A stretch of DNA of 64,000 nt from an uncultured Moraxella sp. (GCF_945873075.1 NZ_CAMCBS010000007.1:1-64000), one strand, 5' to 3'. Numbered from the stretch's first letter, positions 10,108-20,271 are shown. Translations and numbers: made by a program. The notes: generated by a model not told the origin, from the sequence alone.

Positions 10108-10135
10108 GGCTTGAAATTCACTTTAGAGTATAACA

Positions 10136-10978
10136 ATGACAGACAGTTCGAACGACAACAAACAATTTGCGGATAAATCATCGCTGATGGCGCTTAAGAT
10201 GCATGGCGAAAAAATCGTCTATGCGGTGATTGCGGTATTGATCATCTTTTTTGGTTGGCAATATTACCAAAAGCATTATGCCAAAGTTGATACCGTCGCA
10301 GCTGATATGTACACAGACATTGCAGCTCGTGATGAACAGCTGGTTCAAACCGCCATCAATCCATCGCTGGACGACGCTGCCAAAAAACAGCTTGCCGATG
10401 ACGAAGCTAAGCTATTTGCTGATATTGATGCATTGGTAGCGACGCATGGCGACACCGCTTATGCGTGGCAGGCATTGATGATTAAGGCACGCCATCAGAC
10501 GGATAATGACGATTTGGCAGGCGCAGTAACGACGCTCAATCAAGCAACCACAATCAAGCTTGATGATGAAGGCTTATTGACCATGACCAAGCTACGCTAC
10601 GCTCGTGCGATGCTTGCTAATAATGATGTGGACGGTGCGCTTGCGGTGGCAAATGAAACCATGCCAAAAGCCTTTGAAGCATCACGCCAAGAGCTGCTCG
10701 GTGATATTTATCTTGCCAAAAATGATACCGAAAACGCCAAAAAAGCTTATCAAACAGCTTGGGATGCGCTGCGTGAACGCCAAGAAAACCGTGCCGTGCT
10801 TAGCCTAAAACTACAGTCACTTGGCGTAACGGTTGAGCCAATTGAAACACCTGCAATCGTGGCAACACCGGCTGCGACAGCAAAAGCAGATGAGCAAACG
10901 GCTGAAAAAACTGCTGAACAACCAGCAACCGAACAAGCGGCGACTGCTGAAACACAAACTACACAAACGGGCAATTAG
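10136..10978 (+). CDS. yfgM: YfgM-family TPR membrane protein
   Basis: 280 aa. YfgM is a periplasm-facing tetratricopeptide protein anchored by one N-terminal helix; in E. coli it associates with SecYEG and the chaperone PpiD. Here the membrane segment is at about 30-45 (IVYAVIAVLIIFFGW). TPR-like helical repeats fill about 55-235. The last 40 residues are a low-complexity tail of Ala, Thr, Glu and Gln. The position between hisS and bamB is the conserved one for this family and is the main support for the symbol. Confidence 0.88.
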   Translation: MTDSSNDNKQFADKSSLMALKMHGEKIVYAVIAVLIIFFGWQYYQKHYAKVDTVAADMYTDIAARDEQLVQTAINPSLDDAAKKQLADDEAKLFADIDALVATHGDTAYAWQALMIKARHQTDNDDLAGAVTTLNQATTIKLDDEGLLTMTKLRYARAMLANNDVDGALAVANETMPKAFEASRQELLGDIYLAKNDTENAKKAYQTAWDALRERQENRAVLSLKLQSLGVTVEPIETPAIVATPAATAKADEQTAEKTAEQPATEQAATAETQTTQTGN

Positions 10979-11050
10979 TGCTTAGTAACATCGCTTTATA
11001 ATAAGATGTATTTTATTGTATGCATTTTATGTGATTAACAAGGATATGAT

Positions 11051-12220
11051 ATGTATCAAGGTTTTGTAAAAACAGCTTTAGTTGCCACGATGGCAGTAGT
11101 GATGGTTGGTTGTGGTGGCAAAATTATCGAAAAAGACCCACGCAAGCCTGCTAAGCTTGTTAAATTAGAAGCGCCAGTTGTAGTCCTTAGTCCAGTGTCG
11201 AGCACCAAGCTTGAGCAAGGCACTTCAACCTTTAAGCGCAATAAAGCCAAAGCCAAAGATGTGGTGGATTTGCAAGTTGCGCCAACTGCTGAAGGTTTCA
11301 TCGCTGCAAGTCGTGGCGGTGTGGTATCAGCCATCAGTCATGGTCAGACCGCTTGGAGTGCTAATGTCAATGATGCCATTACTAGTGGTGTCGCAGTTTC
11401 CAATGATACCGTTGTCGTTGGCACACGCCAAGGCAAAATCATCGCCCTAGATGTGGCGAGCGGTCAAACACGCTGGACGGCACAATTACCATCAGCAAGC
11501 CTAGCCCCTGCGCTGATTAGCGGTGGCAAGGTGGTCGTATCAACCAACAGCAGCGTCATCTATGGACTAAACCTTGCCACAGGTGCGATTGATTGGCAGT
11601 ACACCACCCAAGCGCCGACTGTCAGCATTCGTGGTATGGCAAAGCCGATTTTGGTCGATGCCAAGACTGCGCTGGTTGGTGCGTCTGATGGCCGTATCCA
11701 TGCCATTGATATTGCCACAGGTTCACCTGCTTGGGTACGCCGTGTCGGTCTAGCGACAGGCTCAGGCGATATCGCCAAACTGCGTGATGTCGATGGTGCG
11801 CCAATCGTCGCAGGTAATCATCTGTATGCCGCAGCCTATAGCGGACAAGTAGTAGGCTATGATATGGCTACAGGTCGCACGATGTTTGTCAGTGAGCTTG
11901 CCAGCACCAACACCTTGACCGTGCTTGGCTCGGCATTGATTGGTACGAATGTCGATGGTGAAATCGTGGCGTTCAATCGCCTAAGCGGTGAAGAACTTTG
12001 GAAAAACAGTGAGCTGAAATTCCGTGGTCTAACCAATCCTGTGGCAATCGGTCAGCACATCGCAGTCGGCGATAAAGATGGCGTGGTGCATATTTTGGAT
12101 AATACGGGCAAAATCATCAGCCGTGTCGATGCCAAAAATGAACTGACAAGCCTACAAGCGGTTGGCAATCGCCTATATGCCCAAAGCGCCAATGGCGTTG
12201 TGAGCGTTTGGCAGTTTTAA
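11051..12220 (+). CDS. bamB: Outer membrane assembly lipoprotein BamB
   Basis: 389 aa. BamB is the beta-propeller lipoprotein of the BAM complex that folds outer-membrane proteins. A lipoprotein signal peptide ends in the lipobox VMVGC (Cys at about 21). Eight-bladed PQQ-like repeats follow, each with blocks such as VVVGTRQGKIIALDVASGQTRW (seen in pieces along the chain). It lies 72 bp after yfgM and before der, the usual order. A hairpin terminator follows it. Confidence 0.95.
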   Translation: MYQGFVKTALVATMAVVMVGCGGKIIEKDPRKPAKLVKLEAPVVVLSPVSSTKLEQGTSTFKRNKAKAKDVVDLQVAPTAEGFIAASRGGVVSAISHGQTAWSANVNDAITSGVAVSNDTVVVGTRQGKIIALDVASGQTRWTAQLPSASLAPALISGGKVVVSTNSSVIYGLNLATGAIDWQYTTQAPTVSIRGMAKPILVDAKTALVGASDGRIHAIDIATGSPAWVRRVGLATGSGDIAKLRDVDGAPIVAGNHLYAAAYSGQVVGYDMATGRTMFVSELASTNTLTVLGSALIGTNVDGEIVAFNRLSGEELWKNSELKFRGLTNPVAIGQHIAVGDKDGVVHILDNTGKIISRVDAKNELTSLQAVGNRLYAQSANGVVSVWQF

Positions 12221-12243
12221 TTTTATCAACAGCAATTAACTAT

Positions 12244-12274
12244 CCTTTGTCGTCAAAAGACGGCAAAGGTTTTG
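12244..12274 (+). terminator. Terminator-like hairpin between bamB and der
   Basis: CCTTTG-T-CGTC, an AAAA loop and GACG-G-CAAAGG form an 11-bp stem with one mismatch, followed by TTTTGC. The T-run is short, so read-through into der is possible. Confidence 0.65.
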
Positions 12275-12325
12275 CTATTTTAACCAATTATCAGTTTTAT
12301 TATTAGACTTAATAAAGAGTAAATT

Positions 12326-13744
12326 ATGAGCATCAAACCTGTCGTTGCCTTGATTGGTCGCCCCAATGTTGGCAAATCCACCTTATTCAATCAGCTAACC
12401 AAAAGCCGTCAAGCCTTGGTGGCGGATTTGGCAGGCTTGACCCGTGACCGTCAATACGGCGATGCACATTATGAGAATAAATCTTTCATCGTCGTCGATA
12501 CGGGCGGTATCGGCGAGATGGACGATGGCTCGGGTAATATCGATGACTACATGGCGACGCAGTCTTATACTGCTATCCATGAAGCCGATATCGTGGTGTT
12601 CGTCGTTGATGCTCGTGTGGGGATGATTGGTGCGGATAGCGAAATCGCTCGCTTTTTGCATAGTCTTGGCAAGCCGGTATTTTTGGTAGCGAACAAGATG
12701 GATGGCGTGCATGAAGCGTCATCGGCAGAGTTTTTTGCACTTGGCTTTGGCGAGCCATTCCCGATGGCAGCAAGTCATGGCAAAGGGGTCAATAACCTAC
12801 TTGAAGCCTTGACAGCAGATATGCCAGAAGATGAAGAAGTCGATGAGCTGGATGATAAGGCGCTCAAGCTTGCCATCATCGGTCGCCCCAATGTCGGCAA
12901 ATCCACGCTGGTCAATCGCCTACTTGGCGAAGAGCGTGTCGTGGTTTTTGATATGCCAGGAACGACTCGGGATAGTATCTATATTCCGTTTGAGCGTGAA
13001 GGGCGAAATTATGTGCTCATCGATACCGCAGGCGTGCGCCGTCGTGGTCGTATCGATGAAAAAGTCGAAAAATTCTCGGTGGTCAAAACTCTACAAGCTA
13101 TCAAGGATGCCAATGTGGTTGTTGTAGTCATCGATGCCAAAGAAGGCATTGTCGATCAAGACTTGCATATGCTTGGCTATGCGCTCGATGCCGGTCGTGC
13201 GATTGTTGTTGCGATCAATAAATGGGATGGTCTAACCCAAGAGCAAAAAGACATTGTCAAGATCGAGATTGATCGTCGATTTAACTTTGTGCCGTGGGTG
13301 AAGATTCATCTGATTTCAGCGCTGTATGGTAATGGTGTGGGTAATCTGTATCCATCGATTCATAAGGCATACGATGCGTCGATGTTTAAGGTATCGACCA
13401 ATCAGCTAACCCGTATCCTAGAAGATGCTGTCGCCAACCATCCACCGCCGATGGTCTCGGGTCGTCGTATCAAGCTTCGTTATGCGCATCTTGGCGGGCA
13501 TAATCCACCGGTGATTGTCATTCATGGTAACCAAACCCAAGCACTGCCAAAGAGCTATCAGCGTTATCTTGAGAATGTCTATCGTAATGTGTTTAAGCTT
13601 GAAGGTACGCCACTTCATGTGGAATTTAAGCAAAATGCCAACCCATACGAAGGCAAGAAAAATCCTGTGGTCAAAAACAAAGCGAAGCTCATGCGTGAGA
13701 AAAAACGCATTCAAAAGTTTAAGCGTGCTGAGAAAAAACGCTGA
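12326..13744 (+). CDS. der: Ribosome-assembly GTPase Der (EngA)
   Basis: 472 aa with two tandem G domains, needed for 50S subunit maturation. P-loops are [10 protein letters not shown] at about 10-19 and again at about 189-198. The G3 motifs are DTGG and DTAG, and the G4 motifs are NKMD and NKWD. A KH-like C-terminal domain ends in a basic tail ([24 protein letters not shown], read in parts). This is the last gene of the block and is followed by a strong terminator. Confidence 0.98.
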   Translation: MSIKPVVALIGRPNVGKSTLFNQLTKSRQALVADLAGLTRDRQYGDAHYENKSFIVVDTGGIGEMDDGSGNIDDYMATQSYTAIHEADIVVFVVDARVGMIGADSEIARFLHSLGKPVFLVANKMDGVHEASSAEFFALGFGEPFPMAASHGKGVNNLLEALTADMPEDEEVDELDDKALKLAIIGRPNVGKSTLVNRLLGEERVVVFDMPGTTRDSIYIPFEREGRNYVLIDTAGVRRRGRIDEKVEKFSVVKTLQAIKDANVVVVVIDAKEGIVDQDLHMLGYALDAGRAIVVAINKWDGLTQEQKDIVKIEIDRRFNFVPWVKIHLISALYGNGVGNLYPSIHKAYDASMFKVSTNQLTRILEDAVANHPPPMVSGRRIKLRYAHLGGHNPPVIVIHGNQTQALPKSYQRYLENVYRNVFKLEGTPLHVEFKQNANPYEGKKNPVVKNKAKLMREKKRIQKFKRAEKKR

Positions 13745-13758
13745 TGATCAGGCATAAA

Positions 13759-13799
13759 AATAACGACAGCTTACTTATAAGTTGTCGTTATTTTTTTTA
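13759..13799. terminator. Bidirectional terminator between der and the SGNH-like gene
   Basis: AATAACGACA and TGTCGTTATT form a 10-bp stem extended by CTTA/TAAG after a one-base mismatch. A run of eight T follows on the plus strand, and on the minus strand the stem ends in TTTTTAT, so it can serve both converging genes. Confidence 0.9.
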
Positions 13800-13824
13800 T
13801 TAAGCAGATTGTGTATTGTTAAGA

Positions 13825-14571
13825 TTATTTTACTGATGAAACGATGCTTTTGGTGACATTAATATTCAAAGCAGCGGGAATTTTTGATTCTTCGATCATA
13901 GGCGCTGTGTATGAATTACTGTTCTTTTCACCAAAATTCCATTCGACTGTGCCATACCACGAGCTTTTGGCATGGACATCATCATAAGTTTCTGATGCAG
14001 GGATTGCGCCTAGAAATTGCGCTTTCAAACCTTGATTAACAGCCTTGGCAACAATATTAGCCAACCATGCATTCATCTCAGCACCTTCATCAGTTGGCTG
14101 ATGTGAATTTGTTTTTTTCATGATTTTGGTTGAAGTACCTTTTTTAGAATCAAAGTCTTCAGCAACGCCAAGTACCATCACCATGGCTGCACCACCATCA
14201 TTTAGTTCTTTGATTTGATTAAAGATGGTTTCTTCAAGTTGTGTACGCTTAGCATCACCGCCATAAAATGCGTACGAAAAATTCGATAGCCCAGTTGATA
14301 AGAATACTGATGCACCTTGTAATGCGCCACTGCGCTTGGCGGCTGGGATATATTCATTAAGAATCACTGGCGGTGTTTTGCTGTGCTTGGCAAAGCGATG
14401 AGTCACGCCATTTGGCATGGTTTTTGAGGCTTTTGGAAAGCCTTCAGCAATGCTATCACCGACAGAAACACGGTTTTGGGCATGGGCGGTAGAAGAAAAA
14501 GCCACCATAGCGGCAGTGATAGCGGCAACTGCACCAAGTGTATAATGCTTGAAATTAAGCAGTCTGGACAT
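13825..14571 (-). CDS. Secreted SGNH-hydrolase-like protein
   Basis: 248 aa. A signal peptide with cleavage near TAHA-QN (about residue 31) marks a periplasmic or secreted protein. The mature start VSVGDSIAEGF resembles block I of SGNH/GDSL hydrolases, with the nucleophile Ser in GDS. STGLSN may be the block III Gly-Asn region, and DDVHAKSSW near 205 resembles the C-terminal DxxH. These suggest an esterase or acetyl hydrolase acting on an envelope substrate. The evidence is motif-based; the substrate is unknown. It stands alone between der and rnhB. Confidence 0.7.
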   Translation of the reverse strand: MSRLLNFKHYTLGAVAAITAAMVAFSSTAHAQNRVSVGDSIAEGFPKASKTMPNGVTHRFAKHSKTPPVILNEYIPAAKRSGALQGASVFLSTGLSNFSYAFYGGDAKRTQLEETIFNQIKELNDGGAAMVMVLGVAEDFDSKKGTSTKIMKKTNSHQPTDEGAEMNAWLANIVAKAVNQGLKAQFLGAIPASETYDDVHAKSSWYGTVEWNFGEKNSNSYTAPMIEESKIPAALNINVTKSIVSSVK

Positions 14572-14694
14572 AACAAACCTTTTAAATGATTATGAAATAG
14601 ATGTCGCATTATAGCTGTTTTTGTATTAATTTAAAAAGCCTACAAAGCCATATTTACAAAAACCCAACAGCGGTGTATGGTGACAAAATATTCG

Positions 14695-15474
14695 TTACAA
14701 TAACTTTTCTACCGAGATGTAGCTGGATGTAGTAGCGTCGCCATCCACCCAATAAGCATTATTCACAAAGCCATCTCGATACAGCTGTGTAATCGGCATA
14801 TAACTGCGTCGATGCTCGGGCAAGATCCCGTGTGTCATGATGGCAGCCTTGTGCACGGCAGTCAGATAGCCTTTGTGACTGTCGATGCGATATTCTGGAT
14901 ACTTTGCACCATAAGCAATCATCTGTCGATCTCGATGTACTTTGGCAAGGATACTGGCGCAGGCGATGGTGGTGTGCGTGGCATCGCCCTTGATCATCGT
15001 CTGCCGATGGCAAAACCGTGCCCAATCATCATCAAATAACGGAAATTCATTACCATCCACCAAAAGAGTAGTGTCATTAGACAGTCCATGCTTGGCAATC
15101 AGGCTAGTCATCGCAAGGCGCATCCCAAGCATCGTTGCCTTTGAGATATTAATCGTGTCAATCACAGCTCGTGGTACATCGACGATGGCATAATCCAGAG
15201 CTAGTGCCTTAATCGGCTCAAACAAGCTTTCACGGCGTTTTTCGGTGAGTTTTTTGCTGTCGTTGAGTAATTTAAGCGGTGTATCGCTCAAATCAATCTC
15301 ACCAAACAGACCCGTCAGCTCATCGGGCAAAATCACCGCACACACGGTCATATTAGCAAATAACGCCCCACGACCTACTTCATCAACACCGATAACAAGC
15401 TGTGCGCCTGTGATGGGCTTGGCATCAGCTTTGGTGGTGATGGTGCAAAGCTGCTCAAGAGGGTAAGTCATCAT
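14695..15474 (-). CDS. rnhB: Ribonuclease HII
   Basis: 259 aa, slightly longer than usual because of about 27 N-terminal residues. RNase HII cleaves RNA in RNA-DNA hybrids and removes single ribonucleotides from DNA. The catalytic acidic residues are in GVDEVGRG (D and E), LLVDGN and KGDATHTTIACASILAKVHRD. The SKKLTEKRRESLF segment is conserved. The start overlaps the lpxB stop (ATGATGA), so the pair is translationally coupled. The lpxB-rnhB order is common in proteobacteria. Confidence 0.95.
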   Translation of the reverse strand: MMTYPLEQLCTITTKADAKPITGAQLVIGVDEVGRGALFANMTVCAVILPDELTGLFGEIDLSDTPLKLLNDSKKLTEKRRESLFEPIKALALDYAIVDVPRAVIDTINISKATMLGMRLAMTSLIAKHGLSNDTTLLVDGNEFPLFDDDWARFCHRQTMIKGDATHTTIACASILAKVHRDRQMIAYGAKYPEYRIDSHKGYLTAVHKAAIMTHGILPEHRRSYMPITQLYRDGFVNNAYWVDGDATTSSYISVEKLL

Positions 15475-16727
15475 AAGGCCGCCTTATTTTTATAAAACCC
15501 ATCAAGCACCGCCTGTGCAGGATTGGCATGGCTATCAGCTCGCAGTGTCTTGGCTGTTTGCTGTAGCTTGGTGGTTTGTTTGGTTGTATCTGCCAAAATC
15601 ATCTGCGCCTGCTGACTCACTGCCATCGCTGTGGCATCGGCTTGGATGAGTTCAGGCACGATAGCTTGACCGATTTGCTGATGCGATAGGATATTTGGCA
15701 GGCTAACATAGGGGATTTTGACCAGTCGTTTGGCGATGGCATAGGTCATGGCGCTCACTTTATACACCACCACCATCGGACGCTCAAGCAGTAGACACTC
15801 AAGCGTTGCTGTGCCTGATGCAAGTAGCACGACATCACTGATATTCATACAAGCTTGGCTCAGTCCCAGATTTGATGTGTATAAAAATTGACCATCATTA
15901 TGCACAATATGAATACTATCTGCCAATTCACCAGCGTGTGTTTGGCAATAGGCTTGCACCAATTCGGCGTGTGCTTGACTAACCACAGGTAGGATAAACT
16001 GACAATCCGCCTGCTGATTTGCCAATAATTTGGCACTGTCAATCAGTAGTGGCAAGATGGCATTAATCTCTGATGTGCGAGAGCCGGCCATCAGACAAAT
16101 CACTTGTTTGGCGTTGTTAAGCTTTGCCAAATCAGGAAACTTTGGCAATGCATTAATCAGCTCGGCACGCTTATCAGCCTGTGCTCGGGTGTCGGCAGAT
16201 AGCTTGGCAAGTAGTGGATGACCGACGCAGACGGCGGGGTGCTTGTGCTTGGCATAGACACCAAGCTCAAAGGGGAATAGACACAGCACCAAATCAGTCG
16301 CTGCCTTGATGCCGCGAATGCGATTTTCACGCCATGCCCACACCGATGGGCTGACATATTGTACGCAATACACATCTTTTGGCTTAAGCACTTTGCCCAG
16401 TCGCAGATTAAAATCAGGCGCATCAATCCCAACAAACACATCAATCTTGGTATCATCAAATGCTGTCAAAATCTCTTTTTTTGCACGAAGTAAATCTGGT
16501 AGATGCTTGATGACTTCTACCAAGCCCATCACTGATAGGCGAGACATCTGTATCACCGAGTCAAGTCCTTGTGCCATCATCTGTGCGCCACCGACACCCA
16601 CCCAGCGGATGTGCGGATGGATGGCGTTCATTTTTTGCATAAAATCCGCACCAAGTGCATCGCCTGAGACTTCGCCTGCGACGATACCGATGGTGAGTGG
16701 CTTGACGGGAAGAGTGGTGCTTGTCAT
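15471..16727 (-). CDS. lpxB: Lipid-A-disaccharide synthase
   Basis: 418 aa GT-B glycosyltransferase of family GT19. It joins lipid X and UDP-diacylglucosamine to make the tetraacyl disaccharide of lipid A, at the cytoplasmic face of the inner membrane. Signatures are AGEVSGDALGADFM near 15, FVGIDAPDFNLRLGK near 94, the CLFPFELGVY block, and the C-terminal SGTATLECLL for UDP-sugar binding. It overlaps rnhB. The other lpx genes are not in the window. Confidence 0.97.
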   Translation of the reverse strand: MTSTTLPVKPLTIGIVAGEVSGDALGADFMQKMNAIHPHIRWVGVGGAQMMAQGLDSVIQMSRLSVMGLVEVIKHLPDLLRAKKEILTAFDDTKIDVFVGIDAPDFNLRLGKVLKPKDVYCVQYVSPSVWAWRENRIRGIKAATDLVLCLFPFELGVYAKHKHPAVCVGHPLLAKLSADTRAQADKRAELINALPKFPDLAKLNNAKQVICLMAGSRTSEINAILPLLIDSAKLLANQQADCQFILPVVSQAHAELVQAYCQTHAGELADSIHIVHNDGQFLYTSNLGLSQACMNISDVVLLASGTATLECLLLERPMVVVYKVSAMTYAIAKRLVKIPYVSLPNILSHQQIGQAIVPELIQADATAMAVSQQAQMILADTTKQTTKLQQTAKTLRADSHANPAQAVLDGFYKNKAAL

Positions 16728-17003
16728 AAAAAGACCTTTAAAAAGACTGGCTGTTATTGTAGCAGATTGCCCATTTTATGCAATTTTTATCCCAAATTAT
16801 CCACGCAACATTGCCAAAATTTATATATTAATAAAACATATAAAAACATAAGAAATAATATTGAACACTTATAATTATTAAAACATAAGAAAAAATGATA
16901 AATAAAGCGAGTTTTATAAAAATAAACCGTTTTTCATTTGCATGGAAATTTTGCATACTATGTAACAACAAACAAGATACACAAAGTTACCAAGAAGCAA
17001 TAG

Positions 17004-17351
<348 letters not shown>

Positions 17352-17384
17352 ACTCAGACAAATCAAATGCAAAAGGGGTAGCAA

Positions 17385-18671
17385 ATGAAAGCGTTAAGAA
17401 AGTGGCAATCAGCCTTATTGGGACTTGGGCTTTTGGGGATGTCGAATGTGGCATTTGCCGAAGATGTGCTAGATACCGGTGATACAGCGTGGGTGCTGGT
17501 CTCGACAGCGTTGGTGCTGATGATGACTTTGCCGGGGCTTGCGCTGTTTTATGCAGGGATGGTGCGTAAGAAAAACATTCTATCAACCATGATGCATAGC
17601 TATGGGGCGACGGCGGTGGTGTCGGTGCTGTGGGTGGTACTTGGATATTCGCTGGCGTTTTCTGAAGGTAGCATGAATGCCTTTGTCGGTGGTTTTGCCA
17701 ATACCATGCTGGCAGGCGTTGGGCTCGATGATGTCAGCGGTACGATTCCTGTGATTTTGTTCGTGATTTTCCAATTGACCTTTGCGGTGATTACGGTGGC
17801 GATTTTGGCAGGGTCATTGGCTGAGCGTATCAAATTCGGTGCTTTTATGTGGTTCTCGGCAGCTTGGGTGTTGCTTGTATATGCGCCGATTTGCCATTGG
17901 GTATGGGGTGGTGGCTGGTTGACTGGCGATGCGCTTGACTTTGCAGGTGGTACTGTGGTGCATATCAATGCTGGTGTGGCAGGTCTTGTGCTAGCGGCAC
18001 TGCTTGGCAAGCGTAAAGACTATGGCAAAGGCAATCTTGCACCGGCAAACTTGTCATTGACTTTGATTGGTGCGGGTCTTGTGTGGGTTGGCTGGTTTGG
18101 CTTTAATGGCGGCTCGGCACTGGGTGCTAATGGCAGTGCAGCGATGGCGCTCGTCGTCTCACAAGTGGCAGCGGCAATCGGTGCAATCGCTTGGATGGTG
18201 TGCGAATACTTCGCTCGTGGCAAGGCGTCAGCGTTGGGCGGTGCATCAGGTGCGATTGCAGGCTTGGTAGGTATCACCCCTGCGGCAGGTTTTGTGGATG
18301 TTTCAGGTGCGCTGGCTATCGGTGTCTTGACTGCGGTAGCGTGTTTCTTGATGATTCAATATGGTAAGCGTCGCTTGGGCATTGATGATAGCCTAGATGC
18401 GTTCGGTCTGCATGGTGTGGGTGGTATCGTTGGTGCGGTATTGACTGGGGTGTTCGTCAGCACTGAGATTTATCCTGATGCAGCAAATGTCAGCATGGCA
18501 TCTCAGCTATGGCTACAAATCGAAGGCGTACTAGCTACCATCGCATATAGTGCTGTGATGACTGCCATCATCGGACTTGCAATCAAATATACCATCGGTC
18601 TGCGTGTCGATGCCGAAGATGAATATCAAGGTCTTGACCTAGCTATCCATGGCGAAAAAATTGCGGATTAA
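17385..18671 (+). CDS. amtB: Ammonium transporter AmtB
   Basis: 428 aa with a cleavable signal peptide (to about 24, ending NVAFA) and 11 membrane segments. It conducts ammonia/ammonium across the inner membrane. The two pore histidines are in ICHWVWGGGWL and in FGLHGVGGIVGA. The signature DFAGGTVVHINAGVAGL is complete. The C-terminal cytoplasmic tail that touches GlnK is present. It forms a two-gene operon with glnK and ends in a hairpin. Confidence 0.97.
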   Translation: MKALRKWQSALLGLGLLGMSNVAFAEDVLDTGDTAWVLVSTALVLMMTLPGLALFYAGMVRKKNILSTMMHSYGATAVVSVLWVVLGYSLAFSEGSMNAFVGGFANTMLAGVGLDDVSGTIPVILFVIFQLTFAVITVAILAGSLAERIKFGAFMWFSAAWVLLVYAPICHWVWGGGWLTGDALDFAGGTVVHINAGVAGLVLAALLGKRKDYGKGNLAPANLSLTLIGAGLVWVGWFGFNGGSALGANGSAAMALVVSQVAAAIGAIAWMVCEYFARGKASALGGASGAIAGLVGITPAAGFVDVSGALAIGVLTAVACFLMIQYGKRRLGIDDSLDAFGLHGVGGIVGAVLTGVFVSTEIYPDAANVSMASQLWLQIEGVLATIAYSAVMTAIIGLAIKYTIGLRVDAEDEYQGLDLAIHGEKIAD

Positions 18672-18689
18672 TCGCAATTAACCCAAACC

Positions 18690-18723
18690 AACACCATTTA
18701 GGCAGATGCTTAAATGGTGTTTG
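18690..18723 (+). terminator. Terminator hairpin of glnK-amtB
   Basis: AACACCATTTA and TAAATGGTGTT form a perfect 11-bp stem closing a 10-nt loop, 18 bp after the amtB stop. The following T-run is weak (TTGTATTG). Confidence 0.65.
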
Positions 18724-18833
18724 TATTGATGGATAGTCTTAAATATGATAACAAGATGTATTGTTAATCAAAGTGTGCTATCATATTGCTTGATTGTAAC
18801 TTATCAACTGATTAACGTTCAAATGACTGCATT

Positions 18834-18875
18834 GGGGAGCTAAATTGAGCATTTGCTTGATGATGGCTCTTTTTA
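18834..18875 (+). promoter_or_regulatory. Terminator-like hairpin in the leader of the purine permease gene
   Basis: GAGC (18837-18840) pairs with GCTC (18866-18869) around an inner weak stem (TTGAGC/GCTTGA), and TTTTTAATTTT follows directly, just before the ribosome binding site of the next gene. The shape suggests attenuation. The conserved bases of the purine riboswitch are not present. Confidence 0.35.
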
Positions 18876-18891
18876 ATTTTAAGGTTGGCTT

Positions 18892-20208
18892 ATGTCAAGT
18901 TCACATTCTTCAAGTTTCTTTGAAAAATTATTTCACTTATCAGCCAATGGCACGACCGTCAAAACCGAAGCCATTGCTGGCTTGACCACATTTTTGACCA
19001 TGTGCTACATCATGATCATCAACCCAATCATCCTATCAGAGACAGGGATGGATCATGGGGCGATTTTTGTGGCGACCTGTTTGGCGGCGGCGATTGGCTG
19101 TCTGGTCATGGGGCTATTGGCAAATTATCCGATTGCTTTAGCACCAGGTATGGGGCTCAATGCTTATTTTGCATCCGTGTGTCTTGGGGCGATGGCAGTG
19201 CCGTGGCAGACGGCACTCGCAGCGGTGTTTGTCTCGGGCGTGGTGTTTTTTATTATCAGTGTATTAAGCATCCGTGAGCAGATTGTCAATGCGATTCCGA
19301 TGTCATTAAAGCTTGCCATCGGTGGCGGTATCGGGCTATTTTTGGCGTTTATCGCCTTTCAAAAATCAGGCATCGTCGTCGCCAATCAGTTCACTTTGGT
19401 ACAGCTTGGCGATATGAAATCCCCGCAGGTGCTGTATGCCTTTTTGGGCTTTTTGATGATGATTGTGCTGCATCATTTTCGTGTGACAGGGGCGATTATC
19501 ATCAGTATTTTGGTGGTGACTGCGTTATCAACCTTGACAGGGCATAATGAATTTCAAGGCATCGTAGGTGAAGTGCCATCACTTGCGCCGACCTTTATGC
19601 AGATGGATTTTGATGGACTGTTTACCGCAAGTCTGATTGGCGTGATTTTTGTGTTTTTCTTGGTGGATTTGTTCGACTCGACAGGGACTTTGGTGGGCGT
19701 GTCATATCGTGCAGGGCTGCTTGTTGATGGTAAATTACCACGACTCAAGCGTGCCTTATTTGCCGACTCGGCGGCGATTGTCGCAGGTGCAGCACTTGGC
19801 ACATCATCAACCACGCCATACATCGAATCAGCATCAGGTGTGGCGGCAGGTGGTCGCACAGGCTTGACCACTGTGGTGGTGGCACTGCTGTTCTTGGGCT
19901 GTCTATTCTTAGCACCATTGGCACAGTCGATTCCGGGCTTTGCAGTTGCACCTGCGCTGCTGTTCATCGCTATTTTGATGATTCAAGGGATTCTTGATAT
20001 TGACTGGACGGATATCACCGAAGCCGCGCCGGCATTTTTGACCATTGTATTTATGCCGTTGACTTATTCGATTGCTGATGGCATTGCGATGGGCTTTATC
20101 AGTTATGCATTGATTAAACTATTGACAGGCAAGGCAAAGAGCGTACCGTATATGGTGTGGATTATCGCCGCATTGTGGGTATTTAAATTTGCCATGTTTG
20201 GTGGCTAA
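18892..20208 (+). CDS. AzgA-type purine (adenine/hypoxanthine/guanine) permease
   Basis: 438 aa with 12-14 membrane segments, family NCS2/AzgA. It imports a purine base with protons. Signatures are AGLTTFLTMCYIMIINP near 29, ALAPGMGLNAYFAS near 82, DLFDSTGTLVGV near 264 and the TPYIESASGVAAGGRTGL block near 307. The exact base (adenine as in PurP/AdeP, or guanine/hypoxanthine as in GhxP) cannot be told by eye. It is monocistronic with a terminator-like hairpin in its leader and a strong terminator behind. Confidence 0.92.
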   Translation: MSSSHSSSFFEKLFHLSANGTTVKTEAIAGLTTFLTMCYIMIINPIILSETGMDHGAIFVATCLAAAIGCLVMGLLANYPIALAPGMGLNAYFASVCLGAMAVPWQTALAAVFVSGVVFFIISVLSIREQIVNAIPMSLKLAIGGGIGLFLAFIAFQKSGIVVANQFTLVQLGDMKSPQVLYAFLGFLMMIVLHHFRVTGAIIISILVVTALSTLTGHNEFQGIVGEVPSLAPTFMQMDFDGLFTASLIGVIFVFFLVDLFDSTGTLVGVSYRAGLLVDGKLPRLKRALFADSAAIVAGAALGTSSTTPYIESASGVAAGGRTGLTTVVVALLFLGCLFLAPLAQSIPGFAVAPALLFIAILMIQGILDIDWTDITEAAPAFLTIVFMPLTYSIADGIAMGFISYALIKLLTGKAKSVPYMVWIIAALWVFKFAMFGG

Positions 20209-20228
20209 ACTTAGCCATTATCCATAGC

Positions 20229-20269
20229 AAATCACCCCAAAAGTTCAGTGCTTTTGGGGTGATTTTTTT
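20229..20269. terminator. Bidirectional terminator between the purine permease and Smr genes
   Basis: AAATCACCCCAAAAG and CTTTTGGGGTGATTT form a perfect 15-bp stem with a 7-nt loop, followed by a T-run on the plus strand and by TTTGC on the minus strand. It separates two convergent genes. Confidence 0.9.
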
Positions 20270-20271
20270 AC

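Noticed and set aside
16921..16980. TGGAAATTTTGCA as a sigma-54 promoter for glnK
   Set aside because: The GG-to-GC distance is 7 bp rather than about 10, so it does not fit the -24/-12 spacing.
18672..18891. Purine riboswitch before the purine permease
   Set aside because: None of the conserved junction and loop bases was found; only a terminator-like hairpin is present.
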